This document shows positions 11,453-24,289 of a stretch of DNA of 64,000 bases, piece by piece (position 1 is the first letter of the stretch; the number at the start of each line of letters is the position of its first letter). The position numbers and the translations under genes are program-made. The DNA comes from Sapria himalayana (taxonomy: Eukaryota > Streptophyta > Magnoliopsida > Malpighiales > Rafflesiaceae), in the NCBI GenBank assembly GCA_029783825.1, contig JAREIK010003421.1, positions 942,358 through 1,006,357 of the forward strand, written 5' to 3'. Under the pieces are notes generated by a model. It had not been told where the DNA came from, searched no databases, and saw only the letters and a program-made list of their open reading frames with translations.

Positions 11453-14040
11453 AATATTAAATAGTATTAGTTATTTTGATAATTATGCATGATGTTTTTG
11501 CATGAGAAATGACTTTAAATAGAACTATTTCATTATATTATAGTTTTGATAAATTATGATGAATAGTAGTGAAACCAAACAAACCTTGTGTTAAATATGA
11601 GACTTTGTAGATTTTTTGAGCATGAGGGGAGCAAAAAGTCATATAAAATCATAATATTCCTTGTGTAATAATTTTGTTACATCTCATTGAAATTATATGA
11701 TAATTTTGGTGTTATTCTTTGTAGAAGTTCTATACAAATAATCATGGTAATCTTTATATGACACACATAAACACTTCATTGACATAGTCATTTCACTATA
11801 TAACATATATTCTTTTTGATTGTAAATTTCTTAGAGTCATAGTCATACTAGCTCATAATATTTTTTATAGCTCTGACATTAATTTTATTTTGTAACAAAC
11901 AGGTATCTCACTAGTATTAAAAGCCCTAGCATTCTCTAACACAATGACTTCTCATTATGAAACCACCAAGATAAAGGCAAAAGACATGGTGCTTCTCCAG
12001 GATCCCTTGTTATTTAGCTATAGAGAGTACTAAATAGCATTTACTTGAGCCATAGTCATTTGCAGGGCCATGAAATCTTGTTCTTAAGAAATGAATAAAG
12101 CCATGGCTAATTCCAAGTCCTATTATTTTGGGTTATAAAGAATAAATGCATAAGCCATGACCATTTCTATTATCACGACTTCATATTATAGAGATGAAAT
12201 GCAAAGCCAAGGATATTCCTAGCATAATGGAAATATGATGTAAGAGAGAGATCAAAACCATGACTCATTTCTAACATCAAGAAAAAAATGTACAATCATG
12301 ATTATTTCTAGTATTTTGGCAATATAAAGAAAAAATGATTATTTCTAGTATTTTGGAAATATGATGTAAGAGTCAAAATTCATGCCTCTTCAGGGCTATT
12401 AGTGTCTTGACCCACTAATAGTACTATCATTTCATTTCCAGTTTCATGACTTTACACTTAAATATCACACCTAGTCATTCAAGTATAAAAGTACAAAATA
12501 AGAATTTTAAAGAGATTATTAAGGGCCACGAAAAAGAAATGCAATGATATAGCTTAAGGAGCACAAATTCAAAAAAAACCCGGAGAACTCCATTAGAAAT
12601 TGGTGGCACAAGACACCAATAGCCCTGAAGAGGCATGAATTTTGACTCCGACATAAAAATAAATTTTTGGTGCACGAATAAAAATTATGAGTTTAGAGTT
12701 TGATTCATATACACTCTTGAGAGATGTCATTGGAAACTAAAATCTGCATAATGTATCTCAAATTATCTCATGTAAATCTTCTCTAATATCAAACTAAATT
12801 AATATCTAGGATTGATGTATGTTGGATTGTGTTGCTGTTTGGTTATTAATAAATGTGGTATTTATTTAGAATGAAATTATGATAGTACTATTTGTGGGTT
12901 TGTATGTGTTATCATGATGTATAGTGATAGGTAAGTCACAACGCACACTCATGCATAATGGTAGGAAAAAAGAAATAACCCTTTCTATCGTGATGTGTGA
13001 GACAAACCTATATATTTAAAATCAATATTGATATAAGTTTATTCATTCGAGTATGGTTCTCTTATGAAGTTGAAAGTATGAATATTTTTATAAGCCAATC
13101 TATTATGCATATTTTGGATAAACTCACCTTAATTGATGTGGAAATTTTATAAAATATTATTTTAAGAATTTCATCTTTAGTGTGAGAGTCACATGTCATT
13201 GTGGTAGTTGGTGATAGGTAAACCACAACACATGCATGAGTAAAGGTGACTTATAAGGTAGTGATAGTCACGTGAGTTACTTTTAATCATATGAATCCTG
13301 CCAGTGATATATTTGTTGGAAATGATATATTAATTGTGTAAGTATGATATTTATAAAGCTAAAAGTACAAATATATTTAATACCAAAATAGTTCACTTCT
13401 TTATGACACATTAGGTCAGAGACTAAGAATATATATACAAAGCAATCATGACGAATAGTTGATGAGTTACCAAAAAGATATGGACTTGTGAATATTGAGT
13501 AAAAATAATTTTTTGTTTTGGTAATAAAGTACTGAAGGGATAGATATAATAGAAATATCATTGAGGATGACCAAATAGTTAAAAACTACTTTGCATGTCA
13601 TTAGGACACTAGGACATTTTTACAATAGTCTAACATCCATTCTATAACCAAGTACAATAATAACCAAATAATTTAGACATGCTATTATGCATTAATGAAA
13701 ATGAATAATCCTATAATCTAAGAATTTTACCAAAAACCCTAATTTTATCCTTTCAACTAGAGTAGTAGTTGACTCATTGTTGGTTGATCAAACTGCCTAC
13801 ATAATCCATATGGGATCGATATATGGATGAAAGTTTACTTTACTCATTGTACAACTTTTATACTTGCAAGACTAGTTGGATGAGATACTCTCACCTAATA
13901 AGATCCTGAGACTTTATCAAATCTTAAAAATAAGGCAACATAACAAAGTTTAATAAATTGTTGTCACCATTTACATGAATTATTTAGTTTAGTTAGTTAA
14001 CTTTATTTGATATAATTATCATTAAAAATGGGATATGTCT
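11453..14040 (+). repeat. Gypsy family LTR (copy A)
   Basis: Long LTR of the dominant gypsy family. It opens TGGTATTTCAAATATTAAAT, matching the starts at 38613 and 44771. U3 carries the recurrent GTCATGAC-type palindromes and the phrase ACTAGTATTAAAAG shared with the other copies (11911-11924). The TATA-like box is at 12483. From about 12700 it follows the R/U5 part of copies B and C (TAGTGATAGGTAAGTCAC, and later CATAACAAAGTT near the end). About 2.6 kb long. The end is set by the degenerate primer-site region TTTTTGTAGTTTGC at about 14042. Confidence 0.75.
12481..12491 (+). promoter_or_regulatory. TATA-like box of LTR copy A
   Basis: AAGTATAAAAG lies at the same relative place as GTATATAAGG in copies B and C, roughly 1.0-1.1 kb into the LTR, so it probably marks the start of the U3/R boundary region. 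It is too decayed a setting to claim activity. Confidence 0.5.
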
Positions 14041-14794
14041 ATTTTTGTAGTTTGCATAATATAATTTTTTTTATGTTTTGATTTGTATTGCTTATCTTGG
14101 GTCACTTATTTTTATTTATAACATTTAATTGAGTGTTTTTATTTATTTTATAGTCACAAATGAAATGAGAAAAACTCTAAGACTGAGGTAACACATTGAT
14201 GCCTAGAAAGTGAGAAAATCAAAAGAAAAGTACTTCATGGGTAAATGATGAATGTGCATAGCTCAATTATCAATATGATGAAGCCTAGCTATATTCTACC
14301 AAGTAATGACTTATATCTCATACTTAATGGAGACTTAAATTAGTTTAATTATTAGAATATGGTGAGCTATAGAGATCTGAAATATGAGAACCATGGAGAG
14401 ATGACTCGCTAGAATGGTGTCCAGTGAAAATCTTTTCCAAGGTTTGATGATATTATAAGTACATTGCTTATGAAGACCAATCAAAGTAATGATATAGAAG
14501 ATCATCATATAAAAAGAATTGTAGAGGATATTACAAAATCAAGAATTTAGAGGAATTGATGATGGATATCATAATAAAATAATGAAAAAGTGGAAGTTGA
14601 AAAAATAGAAATTAAAAATCGAGGGATTGAACCAAAAAATGCCATAAATTTTCTTGTGGTCTCATTCATCACTATAAATTTGAAGTTCTAGAAGCAAAAT
14701 GTTGATATTGTGGTGCTTAAGAAAGTTGTAGTATTGGAGAAAAATGTCATGACTAGTTCTAGTGTCGTGACATTAATGAGGGACACTTGTTACA
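14041..14794 (+). pseudogene. Leader and gag-linker remnant after LTR A
   Basis: DNA following LTR A in the same orientation. T-rich leader sequence to about 14155 parallels the leader after LTR B. The rest lacks clear capsid motifs; its last part encodes VVLKKVVVLEKNVMT then SSSVVTLM (about 14705-14778), which are V-x-T repeats like those of the family's repetitive domain. Most of gag and pol is therefore deleted, and the next sequence is the end of a reversed LTR. Heavily interrupted by stops. Confidence 0.5.
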
Positions 14795-17335
14795 ACTTTG
14801 TTATGCTATTTAATTTAGTTGGTTAAATATTATCCAAAAAAACTCATTAATGAGAGTATCTTATCAACAAAGGTCCACAATTATATGAATCAATAGTTTA
14901 GTTATTCAACAATGAGATAACTTAATTCTAGTAAAATAGATATTTGGATTGTGGAATCAATCTTAAAACAATGAGTTTATTCATTTAATTTATGTGATAC
15001 ATGTTCAAATTAGCTCAAATTATATTATTTTTGGACACAACACAAAATTTGGGTTGTTATGTAATGACTCTTTGCCCTAATGGTATATAAGATAGTTATC
15101 ACCAATATGCTCACCTCATAGATGGTCCCCTCATAGTTTCCCCCTTGATACATCGCTACCAAGATAACAATCTCATACCTTTTAGGTAACTTGCTGACTT
15201 TTCTTGATGGTTATTTCATATGTACTATTTTATTCTTTGGTGTCAAGTGTCATAAAGACAATTTACATGATTTATAAGAATTTATACTTTTGACTTCATA
15301 AGCATTATACATACACAATTAACATATTTTTTTTTCAAGTTTCATTTGTAATAACCATATGAGTAAAAGCAACTCATAAGGGCTATCACCACCTTATGAG
15401 TGACAATATATTCATGTATGTCTCTAGGATTGTTTATCATCATCATTCTCAGTGACTATATGATTCATACACTAAAGGTAAAACTCTTTAGAGAACATTC
15501 TACATAATTTCTATCTCAACCAAGAATAAGTTCTTCTATGACATATATAATAGATTAACATGTAAAAGTATTCATACTTTTAGCTTTATAAGCATCATAC
15601 TCGTAATAATTAACATACCCAAAATTTGAGGTTTAACTAATATGTTTATCTCATAAATTATAGTGGAAATGGATGTTACTTCTTTCCTTCTATATGTGTG
15701 AGTAAGCCTCATGGTTTACCTATCAATCTCTACCATGATAATTTCGGACAAATTTACCAATAGTAAAAATCCTAGTTCAAGTTCTATTTTATGATCAATC
15801 TTTTGATATCTATAACACAATATAAATCAAAATACAATCATTAATGAAAAATTATCTTTATGTCACACAAACTAAGTTACATAAATCCTAGACTATATGT
15901 TATTTTCATAGAAAATCCCAAATTTATCTTTGAGATGGGGGGAGGGTTTGAGAGTTGCACCACCAACTTTAGGGATTAGTATTAAGTCTTGCATCTCTTG
16001 CTTGCCTGTGGAGTCCCATGGAAGTGTGAAATTTATCTTTATGATTTGGTAGTTGCATCATGACTTTGCTTGTTGCATGAAGGAAGAAAAAGAAATGGAG
16101 AGCTCTTTGTAATTTATCTTTCTTACTCTTTTATGCATGGAAGACTTTGTATTACTTAAAGTAAGAAGTTATGACTTTTAGAAGAAAGCCACCGCTTTGG
16201 CCTTCATCTCCTAAGCTTGAGGGTTGATACTCTAATAAAATGAATGTAACTCTAAGATATATCCTAATTTTTCTGTAACACAAAGTCACGACATTGGGAA
16301 ATAACTTTGACTAGGACCTAATGTCTCTATAATACATATTTTAGAGTACTATGATTGGGAAATAACCTTGACTAGGACCTAATCTTTCTAAAATATATCC
16401 TAATCTTCCTTTTTTAGTCATGATATTGTGAAGTGATCATAGCCTCATGCACCCTTCTTTCTTATTTTTCATACATGGCCAAGGTACTAGGATTGGTTGT
16501 GGCATTGTGAATAACCTTTCATATTGTAATATGGTTGCAATGATGGGTAATGACCATGGTGTTAGCATTAGTCTATCTTGATCATTATATGGTCGTGATG
16601 TTAAAAGATAGTTGTAGCATTGAAAAATTCTTTCATATATATCCCATGGTCATGATAGTGGGAAATAGCCGTAACACAAAATTTGGCCTTTCATGCATCT
16701 CTAATGTTTGTGGCACTATGAGTGGTAATGATACTAGCTTTCACTTTTCTCATCTATCATATCAACGTGGCACTGCAAAAGATGTCTCAACATTGGAAAT
16801 TAGTCAAATATAAAAGTCATGGTTATACCTTCTTTTGAGGATAAGAGTCACAACCTTGGGGAATGATCATACTTGAGTAATACCATTTATAATCTTTCGT
16901 GTTCAAAAATTCATGGTGGTAAATAATTGTTGTGCCTTTGGTTTGAGTAGTTTTGGCTCTATATTGTTCATTAACTCAAAATTTGCATCTTTGTAAAAAG
17001 GTTGAAGTTTTAATTTGAGATTATTAAGCCATGTTAAAAATAAAGTCACAACACTAGGATATGACCATGACTTTAGCACAAGTAGGGTACTCGGTTGTGG
17101 TGACATAAAATTAAAATCAAAACCAATTAAATTTTATAAGGAAAGTATAGCTCTGATTAAATAATAATATCATAACCACAAAAAATGTATACATAATAAA
17201 AAGATTGTGCTAATGAGTTGGTAAGGTCATTGTATACAAAGAGTATCACAACTAATTAAATAGAGTTTCAGCCAAAAATGAATGCTAAAATTATGTGACT
17301 TCATATTCTACCCCTCTATGAAACACAAGTAGGGT
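14795..17335 (-). repeat. Gypsy family LTR, reversed, 5' end truncated
   Basis: Reverse copy of the same LTR. Its U5 end (minus-strand CATAACAAAGTTGTAACAAG) is at about 14795-14805, so it meets the internal remnant of copy A tail to tail. The segment at 15918-16260, including GGGGGGAGGGTTTGAGAG, aligns with 53525-53880 and 56110-56450. A TATA-like GCATAAAAGAG sits on the minus strand at 16128-16138. Palindromic GTCATGAC/GTCACGAC words are frequent from 16280 to 17060. The expected outer start of U3 is missing at 17335, where a copia fragment begins; a second copy of this U3 edge appears at 19991-20580. Confidence 0.75.
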
Positions 17336-17339
17336 GCTA

Positions 17340-18598
17340 ATGGATCTTCATAATAAAATACAAAGTGAATATTACAAGCAAATGCTTCAAAGCAAGATTG
17401 ATGGAAAAAAATATACACACAAACATATGGAATTGATTGTACAAAAATTTTTGTACTAGTAGCCAAAATCAAAGTAAAAGTCTTGTCATCTTTAGCTAAA
17501 AATTTAGATTTGTAATTACAATAGTTTGATATGAAGAATACATTTCTACATTAAGAGTTGTGTAAAAAAATCTATATGGAGTTGCCACTGTGGTGCATGA
17601 AAATAGAGAAACAAACTTAGAAACTATGCAAACTAAATAATATAGATTAAAAATAATCTCTTATAGCTTGGTTTGGATAGTTCACAAATCAATGACATCA
17701 TTTGGCTAATGAAAAGTATCTGAGACCACCCACTTTTTTTTGAAAAAAGCATCATGAGAAAATCATTTCTCTCATAGTACACGTAGATGATATGATCTTC
17801 ACCGATAATGATCAAGAAGAGATGAGAAGAATATATATAAATATTATTCCAAGAAATTTTAAATGAAGTTATTAGGTCGCTTAAACATTTTTCTAGGTAT
17901 TGAAGCATCCCGATCAAACCAATGGGTCTTCCTTTTTCAGAGAAAGTATGTCTTCCAATTGCTACAAGAAAAGAAAATGTCAGGCTAAAAACTAGTCAAC
18001 ATTCCAACAAAAGAAGGCCAAGGGTTGTGTAGCAAGACAAACCAAATATTGGTCAACAAAGAAATTAAATATATCAAATACTTATTGGGAAATTGATGTT
18101 CTCCGCTCGCAAGAGATTAGATCTTGCATTTGCCTTTAATGTCTTTAGCTATTTTATGCATAATATAGGTGAGAATATTTGAATTCAGTCATGAGAATTC
18201 TGAAGTATTTGAAATATACTTCAACAAAGGAAATCCTACTTTTTAAATCACTAAAGAATAAAACAAACATGTATATACTAATGTTGATTGGGCTAAAGCT
18301 ATTGATACTTTATCTTTATAGGAGGTAATTTGGTTGCATGGAGAAGCAAGAAACATAATATTGTTGTGTGATCAAATGCAAACGAAAGGTATAGATAAAT
18401 GAAATTGGGAATTTGTGAACCTTTGTGCTTAAAGTTTCTCATATAAGAAATGTGTTATTTCTTATAATTCAATCCAACATGACTATTAAAAAAATATTAA
18501 GGTAGAGAGGTTCTTCATTAAGAAAAAACTAGATGAAAATATTCTAGAACTACCAAAGATTCCATTAGAAGATCAATTAGATGTTCTATGCTTCAGCT
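17340..18598 (+). pseudogene. Ty1/copia reverse transcriptase-RNase H fragment
   Basis: 3' half of a copia pol. RT pieces: TQTYGID-like residues near 17410 and FDMKNTFLH at 17529-17555; the YVDD box reads HVDD in VHVDDMIFTDND (17776-17811), so the catalytic Asp pair remains but its leading Tyr is His. RNase H pieces: IGKLMFSARKRLDLAFAF (18090-18140), a GGNLVAWRSKKHNIVV block (18322-18370) and LGICEPLCLKFLI. Several frameshifts and stops. The upstream gag, protease and integrase are absent, and the fragment abuts a gypsy LTR edge. It ends in its own polypurine tract and LTR start. Confidence 0.88.
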
Positions 18599-18870
18599 TG
18601 AGGGGGGAATATTGGAAAAAATGTCAATGAAACTCACATCAAAAATTTAGGAAAGTGTGAGCCACCTTGAAGTTATAAAAAAAAGGCCTCCACTCATTGT
18701 ATTAGGATCTTTTTTTTTTTGAATTTCAATATGTCTTTTGAGCGTGCTATTTCTTTCTTTCTTCACATAAGATATTTCAATATTTATTTTTATAGTCTCA
18801 TTTGTTTTGTCCCATGGATACATTTTTCTCTATCAATTTTTTTGATAATGACAATAGACATCATCCACTT
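18599..18870 (+). repeat. Copia polypurine tract and start of 3' LTR
   Basis: TGAGGGGGGAAT (18599-18610) is a clean polypurine tract placed directly after the RNase H of the preceding fragment. The LTR then starts TGGAAAAAATGTCAATG at 18613. A TATA-like GTTATAAAAAAAAGG lies near 18673. The right end of the LTR is not defined; 18870 is a guess where a reverse copia LTR seems to begin. Confidence 0.65.
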
Positions 18871-19125
18871 AGTTAATCAAATAAAAATCCTAATACAAAT
18901 CATATAAAAATAATACTCACAACAATAATTTGTAAATAGAAAATTCAATCCTAGAATAATAAAATAAACAAGATAATAAAAAAAATATAAGCTAAAAGGA
19001 AATTTGGATTGTGATGTTTTACAAAGAAGGAGAAACCTCCTTTTATAGAAGAAAAATAAGAAATCCCAAATGATTTCTGATGTGGGCAAGATGATATTTC
19101 ACCTACCTAGCTTTGACTTTGATAT
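18871..19125 (-). repeat. 3' LTR of reverse copia element (partial)
   Basis: Reading on the minus strand, the LTR starts TGTAATATCAAAGTC at 19125, just after a weak purine tract (TTCAAGTGGAAGAA). It contains a CCCACATCAG phrase and TATAAAAGGAGG (19049-19035), the promoter arrangement of short Tnt1-like copia LTRs. The far end is unclear. No matching 5' LTR was found upstream of the gag at 22.3 kb. Confidence 0.6.
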
Positions 19126-19129
19126 TACA

Positions 19130-19990
19130 TTCTTCCACTTGAAATTCAAATTTCATGCTTATCAACTCTATGCTTGCTTACATTCTTACTAAGTCATAGA
19201 ATGTTCTATAACATACAAACTTATCAGTGTTGATTAGTTTGATCATAACATTTGTTATGTTCTCATTAGTATGAATCTTTTGTATATCAATACTTTCTTC
19301 TTTTACTTTTTCTCTTATAGAGTAATATTTGACCCTAATATATTTTATTTTTGTGTGATATACTGAATTTTTAGCTAAGTGTAGAGCAACTTTGACTATC
19401 ACAAAATAAAGTAATTTTATTTTGTTTATGTCCTAGCTCTTCCAATAATATTTGTAACTAAATTGTCACTTAACTAGCTTGTGTAGTTGCAACATACTCT
19501 ACATTTTTCATATAAGTAAACACAATAGATTATAATTTTGAAACCCAACTTACAACTCCTCTAGTAAGAGTGAAAACATAGCTTATAATAGACTTGGTAT
19601 TATCAATATCATCAAATTAGTCTATATAAGCATAGCCTCTAACAATAAGGTTAAAACCTATAAAGTATAATGTGATATTTGAGAATCCCCTAATATATCT
19701 AAGAATCCTCTTCGTAGTACTCAAATGCTCCCTACCATAATTTGTCATGAATTGACTAATTACTCCTACTACTTGTGTAATGTCTAGTCTTGTACAAATC
19801 ATAATGAATATCAAACTTCTTATTGCTAATGCATATAACAATTTTCTCCTACTTTTATGGTAGGGTATATACTTGAGGATAACTTGAAATTAACAAAAAG
19901 TGGGATAGAAATTAGCTTACTTTATTACATGTTGAAGCATCATAAGATCTATTTATGATAATTTCTTTGTGAGAGCCAAATATTCTTTTT
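19130..19990 (-). pseudogene. Ty1/copia RNase H and pol C-terminus
   Basis: C-terminal part of a Tnt1/Tork-like copia polyprotein. Minus strand: AIRSLIFIMICTRLDI then ERFMTNYGREHLSTT-type residues (19841-19700), KRILRYIRGFSN, GVVSWVSKL (about 19560-19535), and the RNase H end ALHLAKNSVYHTKIKYI with SIDIQKIHTNENI (19390-19250). Two long frames (19841-19617 and 19402-19178) are still open, so decay is milder than elsewhere. The RT that should precede it is replaced by a gypsy LTR piece at 19991-20580; beyond that the same element's integrase, protease and gag continue. Confidence 0.9.
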
Positions 19991-20580
19991 TAATATCTAG
20001 TGTCCCAAAAGCCATGGCTATAAATAATTGTTGTGGATTTGACAAGAGTAGTTGTTGCTTTATAATTTTTTGTAGCTCAAATATCATTACTTTGAAATAA
20101 GGCCATGACTTTGATTTGAGATTGCTAAGCCATATTTTAAGATAAAGTCACATTGTTTGGACTTAATCATGACCTTGAGCACCAGTGATACACTTGATTA
20201 TTATAACAAAGAAATTAATATCATAGCTATTTAAATTTCATATGCTAAGTATTTTTATGACTCAATAATAATATCATAGCTACTAAAAATGTATTGTACT
20301 ATAGAATTATCATGCTAATAAGTTGGTAGGGTTATTGTGAACAAGAATTTCCTTGACTAATTAGCTAGAGTTTTAGCCAAGAATAGACACCAAAACAATA
20401 TGAGATTCGATGATCTATCCCTTCTACTAAATGCCTCCAAAATCTATTGGTTTTATGATTATTCATCAAAAATCTTCAAAACACCAAAATCATAAAATCA
20501 ACTCATATTATCTCTATTTCCATGCCTATACATCATCATAAACCACAAAAATATACAAGAATATTTGGTTATTTGTACAC
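19991..20580 (-). repeat. Gypsy LTR U3 piece inside copia
   Basis: Matches 16900-17335 base by base over roughly 430 bp (shared ATAATTGTTGTG, GAGATTGCTAAGCCAT-like, and GTGCTAATGAGTTGGT-like stretches) and continues about 140 bp further to the LTR's outer edge near 20575 (minus-strand start close to CCAAATATTCTTG). It sits exactly where the copia RT should be. It is a short LTR fragment, not a full insertion. Confidence 0.7.
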
Positions 20581-20589
20581 TATACACAC

Positions 20590-22260
20590 ATTGAGTGTAG
20601 ATAAATGAAATGTAATCTTTTCTTCTAAAAAGTAATCTTTAAACTTGTCCATGATGTACTCACTATCATGATCAGATTGTAATGACTTGAGATATATATT
20701 AAGATGCTTCTTCATTTAAGCCTTGCACTCTTTGAATTTCTCAAAGGATTCATACTTATGGCTTATCATATAAATATATTCAAACCTTGGCTAATCATCA
20801 ATAAATGTGATGAAATACTCAAAGCCACCTCTGTCTTAGATAGTCATGAGTGCACATAAATCATATTGAATTATTCTAACTATTCTTTAGCCCTATAATA
20901 TTTAGCCACAAAAGGTTGTCTGGTCATTTTTTCTTCTACGTAGGACTCACATATTAGAAGTGCTTCCACTTGTAATGAACCCAAAGGCCCATTCTTAACT
21001 AGATGAGATCTATTTTAGATTTATAGGATCTAGTTGTTATGTCAAAAATATGTTTTATTCATTTGAGGATATAGGTTTCTCTTACATGGTAAAACATTGA
21101 TGTTATTTATTTCATGTCTTTGCACTGATGGAATGGTAGTATTGATAACCTTAAGATTTTCTATTAATATATTAGAATAGTTAAATTTTTTATTCAGCTT
21201 GACAATGATAGAATCATTAAACAAAACTAAATATCCATCTTTTACCAAACAAGAAACTAATATCAAATTCCTTCTAATGAATTGTACATAAAGACAATCC
21301 TTTGATAGAAAATGTCTATCTTTTCCAAATTTGAGATGGTATCTTTTATTGCAACAACTACAACTTTTGTAGTATTACCCATGTATTGATAAATCTTTCC
21401 ATCACTAAAATGTCTAGTTTCTTAGAATCCTTGCATAGAATTGTAAATATGATTAGTGGCTCTCATATCTACGCAACAACTTTTGGTAGATAATACCACT
21501 TGTATGTTTCAACAACTAGTATATAAGGTTTATCTTATTTATTCACTTTACTTAGATAAATTGGATACTGCATGGGGATTATGAACTTTTTTCTTCTTTT
21601 TATTTCTTTTCAGCTTAGAAGAACTTTTTCAGTCATAAGGACATGAGATGATTTCTCGAAAAAATTTTCATATGATACTAATTAAGTAATTGTACCAAAC
21701 TCCATTAATATTTATTATCTTATAATATAGACAAAATTACTTATATGAACCTAGTAATAACTAAAAAAAGATATCAATCTAGAAATCACCATCAATTTTA
21801 GTTCCAAGAATATCTAGTTCATTTATAAGGTCAAACGTCTCCATAACATGATCCTTTACTAGGGTGGTTTTAACCATTATTGTCTTTATCATATCTTTCA
21901 TAACTTTTTGTCTGGTAGAATAAGTCAGATTTCCAAAAGTTTTTTTGAGATTCAACATCATATCATAGGCAGTTGATACGGACTAATACTAATTTTGGAG
22001 TATATTTGACATAAAAGTCAAAATATAACACATCGATATCTCATCAGCCCTTATCCACTTCTCCTTAGGTTTGGCTTCTTATTTGGTTTCTCTTTGTTGA
22101 GGTTTATCCAGGTAAAGTTCAATGGATACAAACTTATAGTTTTTAGTAGCTAGAACAATGTCTAGATTTCATTAATGATCTATATAATTCATTCCATCGA
22201 GATTATTTTCTTTGAGAATGATGGTGAATGGATTGAATACCATTTCAAAACCCTGAAATT
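20590..22260 (-). pseudogene. Ty1/copia gag-protease-integrase (reverse element)
   Basis: N-terminal part of the reverse Tnt1/Tork-like copia element. From high to low coordinate on the minus strand: gag (22260-21720), with MMLNLKKTFGNLTYSTRQK and LINELDILGTKIDG in one open frame 21961-21779; protease region (about 21500-21400), with CVDMRATNHI where the active site should be, so the Asp-Ser-Gly is gone; the protease-integrase linker (21266-21042), with VSCLVKDGYLVLFND and NVLPCKRNLYPQMN; and the integrase zinc region and core start (21000-20640), with KNGPLGSLQVEALLICESYV. Integrase then fades out before the LTR fragment. With the RNase H part at 19130-19990 it defines one element lacking RT. 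Confidence 0.88.
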
Positions 22261-23013
22261 CATATAAAAATTATAAACAACATATTATCTTCAAATTCCT
22301 TTTAAATATTATTTCTTTCTACTAATCATTAAATAAATCTACCATTAGTATGATACATCATGAATAGTATGCCTATTGCCTTGTTGGGAGGATATCTACT
22401 ATCCATTATTTATTTAAACAAGTCAATTCCTATTAATACTTCTATCTAGGTAATGGTCTATACCAAATAAGACTAAATAGATGCTTAGCTTTGGTTCTTA
22501 AATAATAATAGTGACTCAGATAAAATGGATATTATTAATTATAACTAAATGTATACCCTTAATTAATTCTAGACTTATTAATCTTAAATGAATAATTCTT
22601 AAGGTGAAGTGATTCTTATTAATAATTTGGAGAATTATCCCTTAAAAAGTTTGTAGTTAGTGGGTCCACAAATAACTTAGTTAGATAGGGAGGAAGGTAC
22701 CAAGGCCAACAACCTAATTAATTTAATTATATCAGTTACATAATAATTTTAGGGACCATATGATTTACATTGGACAAATTCTCTCACTCACTTAGTTATG
22801 TGAAATTAATGAGGATTTTATTAAAAAAAACATAAATGTGAAAACAAATAAATAGGAAACAAATATAATCCTTTCTTCCTTTCAAAAATAACTTGTTTTA
22901 GTAAAGTGGGAATTTATTTTAATATGTTCCTTATTTATTATCAAAATTGGATTCTTAATCTTCATAATTAAATCAACATACGAGTCATTATGATCACATA
23001 CATCCATTTTTCA

Positions 23014-23159
23014 CATGATCATTATGATCATGTAACCATTATGATCATTTTTCACATGAGATCATCATACAAGTCATCACATGCAACCATTATGCATGTC
23101 ATCACATACATCCATCATGCATACACCCAATATGCATGCCATCACATACATCAAATTTG
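23014..23159. repeat. CATGATCAT palindrome and 25-bp tandem repeat
   Basis: CATGATCAT-T-ATGATCATG at 23014-23032 is a perfect inverted repeat around one base. Then 25-bp units run from 23070, 23095 and 23135 (for example CATGTCATCACATACATCC...), with a 15-bp short unit at 23120-23134. A 76-codon frame crosses the array and is an artefact of it. Confidence 0.65.
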
Positions 23160-24249
23160 CATGCAACTTCAAATTAACAAAAAAAAAAAACCTAGATATT
23201 ATTGTCTTCTTCAACTATGATGCATCCTAGAACATCTTCAAATCATGAATATAGAAACCTAAATGAAATCCTAGTCTCCTTAATCGAGGAATTCTATTTT
23301 TTATAATGTTTATTGTGCTTCTTCTTTGGAAATCGGGCAATGCATGATTATTCAAAATAAACATTGACTATGTTGTTATCTTCATCTTTTCCTTCATTTA
23401 TTTTAACTCACTAACAAAAAAAATTACACAATCCTATGCCTCCCACTGGAAGTTCAAAATCTTGTATTAATTTGATAAAATAAATCAAAATTTCATTACA
23501 TAATTCTGTTTAGAAAAAATGGCACATTGAATCACAAACACTCATTTAAACAAGACCATATTAGTTGTGCAAAATGCTGCAAGACATAGGTTAATTTACC
23601 CTACAACTATGGCATATGATCACTCCATTGTTCACTATAACAAAGTTTTATACATTAACAAAATCAAAATAAGTTATAATACTATTATTGTATCTTGAAT
23701 CCCAAGATCATTAAGATTTTTCATATGTGATTTCACTAAAGCTAGTGATGTTATGAGAGAAGATTTGATTACATACCTTAACTCTATCTTGATCTGTCAC
23801 CTAAAGATCAAAACTTCTCTTGTATTCCTTCAACATGAAAACCATGAAGAGAAGGGCCAGTGGTACTCTCCTCGCTCTTCTCTTTTTTGACAACCATCCA
23901 CACATCACAAAAAGTGATATTCTTTTTTTCAATCACACAAAGTGATTTATTTATTTTATTTACTTAATAAAATCACTCAAACTATTTTATATATAAATAA
24001 ATAAATAAAATATTTTATTTTGATTTATGAAGCTATTTATTATAAACACTATTTAAGGTTATGGAAGAGACCTAAGCTTAAATAAGAATGTTGGGCGTCC
24101 AATGTAAATCAAACGATACTATTTATATTAATTATAATTCATTCCATAATAGAATTATAATTGTACTTTATCACTTATTCAAAATATATTCCAAGCCTTT
24201 TATTATTTATTACTTTTTAATCTCTCCGAGTTTAAGATTACATATACTC

Positions 24250-24289
24250 ATTGATTAAATAAAATTACTAATAATTTTATTTAATCAAT
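24250..24289. repeat. Perfect 18-bp-arm inverted repeat
   Basis: ATTGATTAAATAAAATTA at 24250-24267 is followed by CTAA and then its exact reverse complement at 24272-24289. Perfect arms of this length stand out in otherwise decayed DNA. It may be the centre of a small foldback element or a recent palindrome. Confidence 0.7.

Noticed and set aside
23070..23159. CRISPR-like array of spaced repeats
   Set aside because: The units are contiguous without spacers, and the DNA is plant nuclear.
22990..23220. His-rich 76-codon frame as a metal-binding peptide
   Set aside because: It is produced by CAT-rich tandem repeats and a palindrome, not by a conserved coding sequence.
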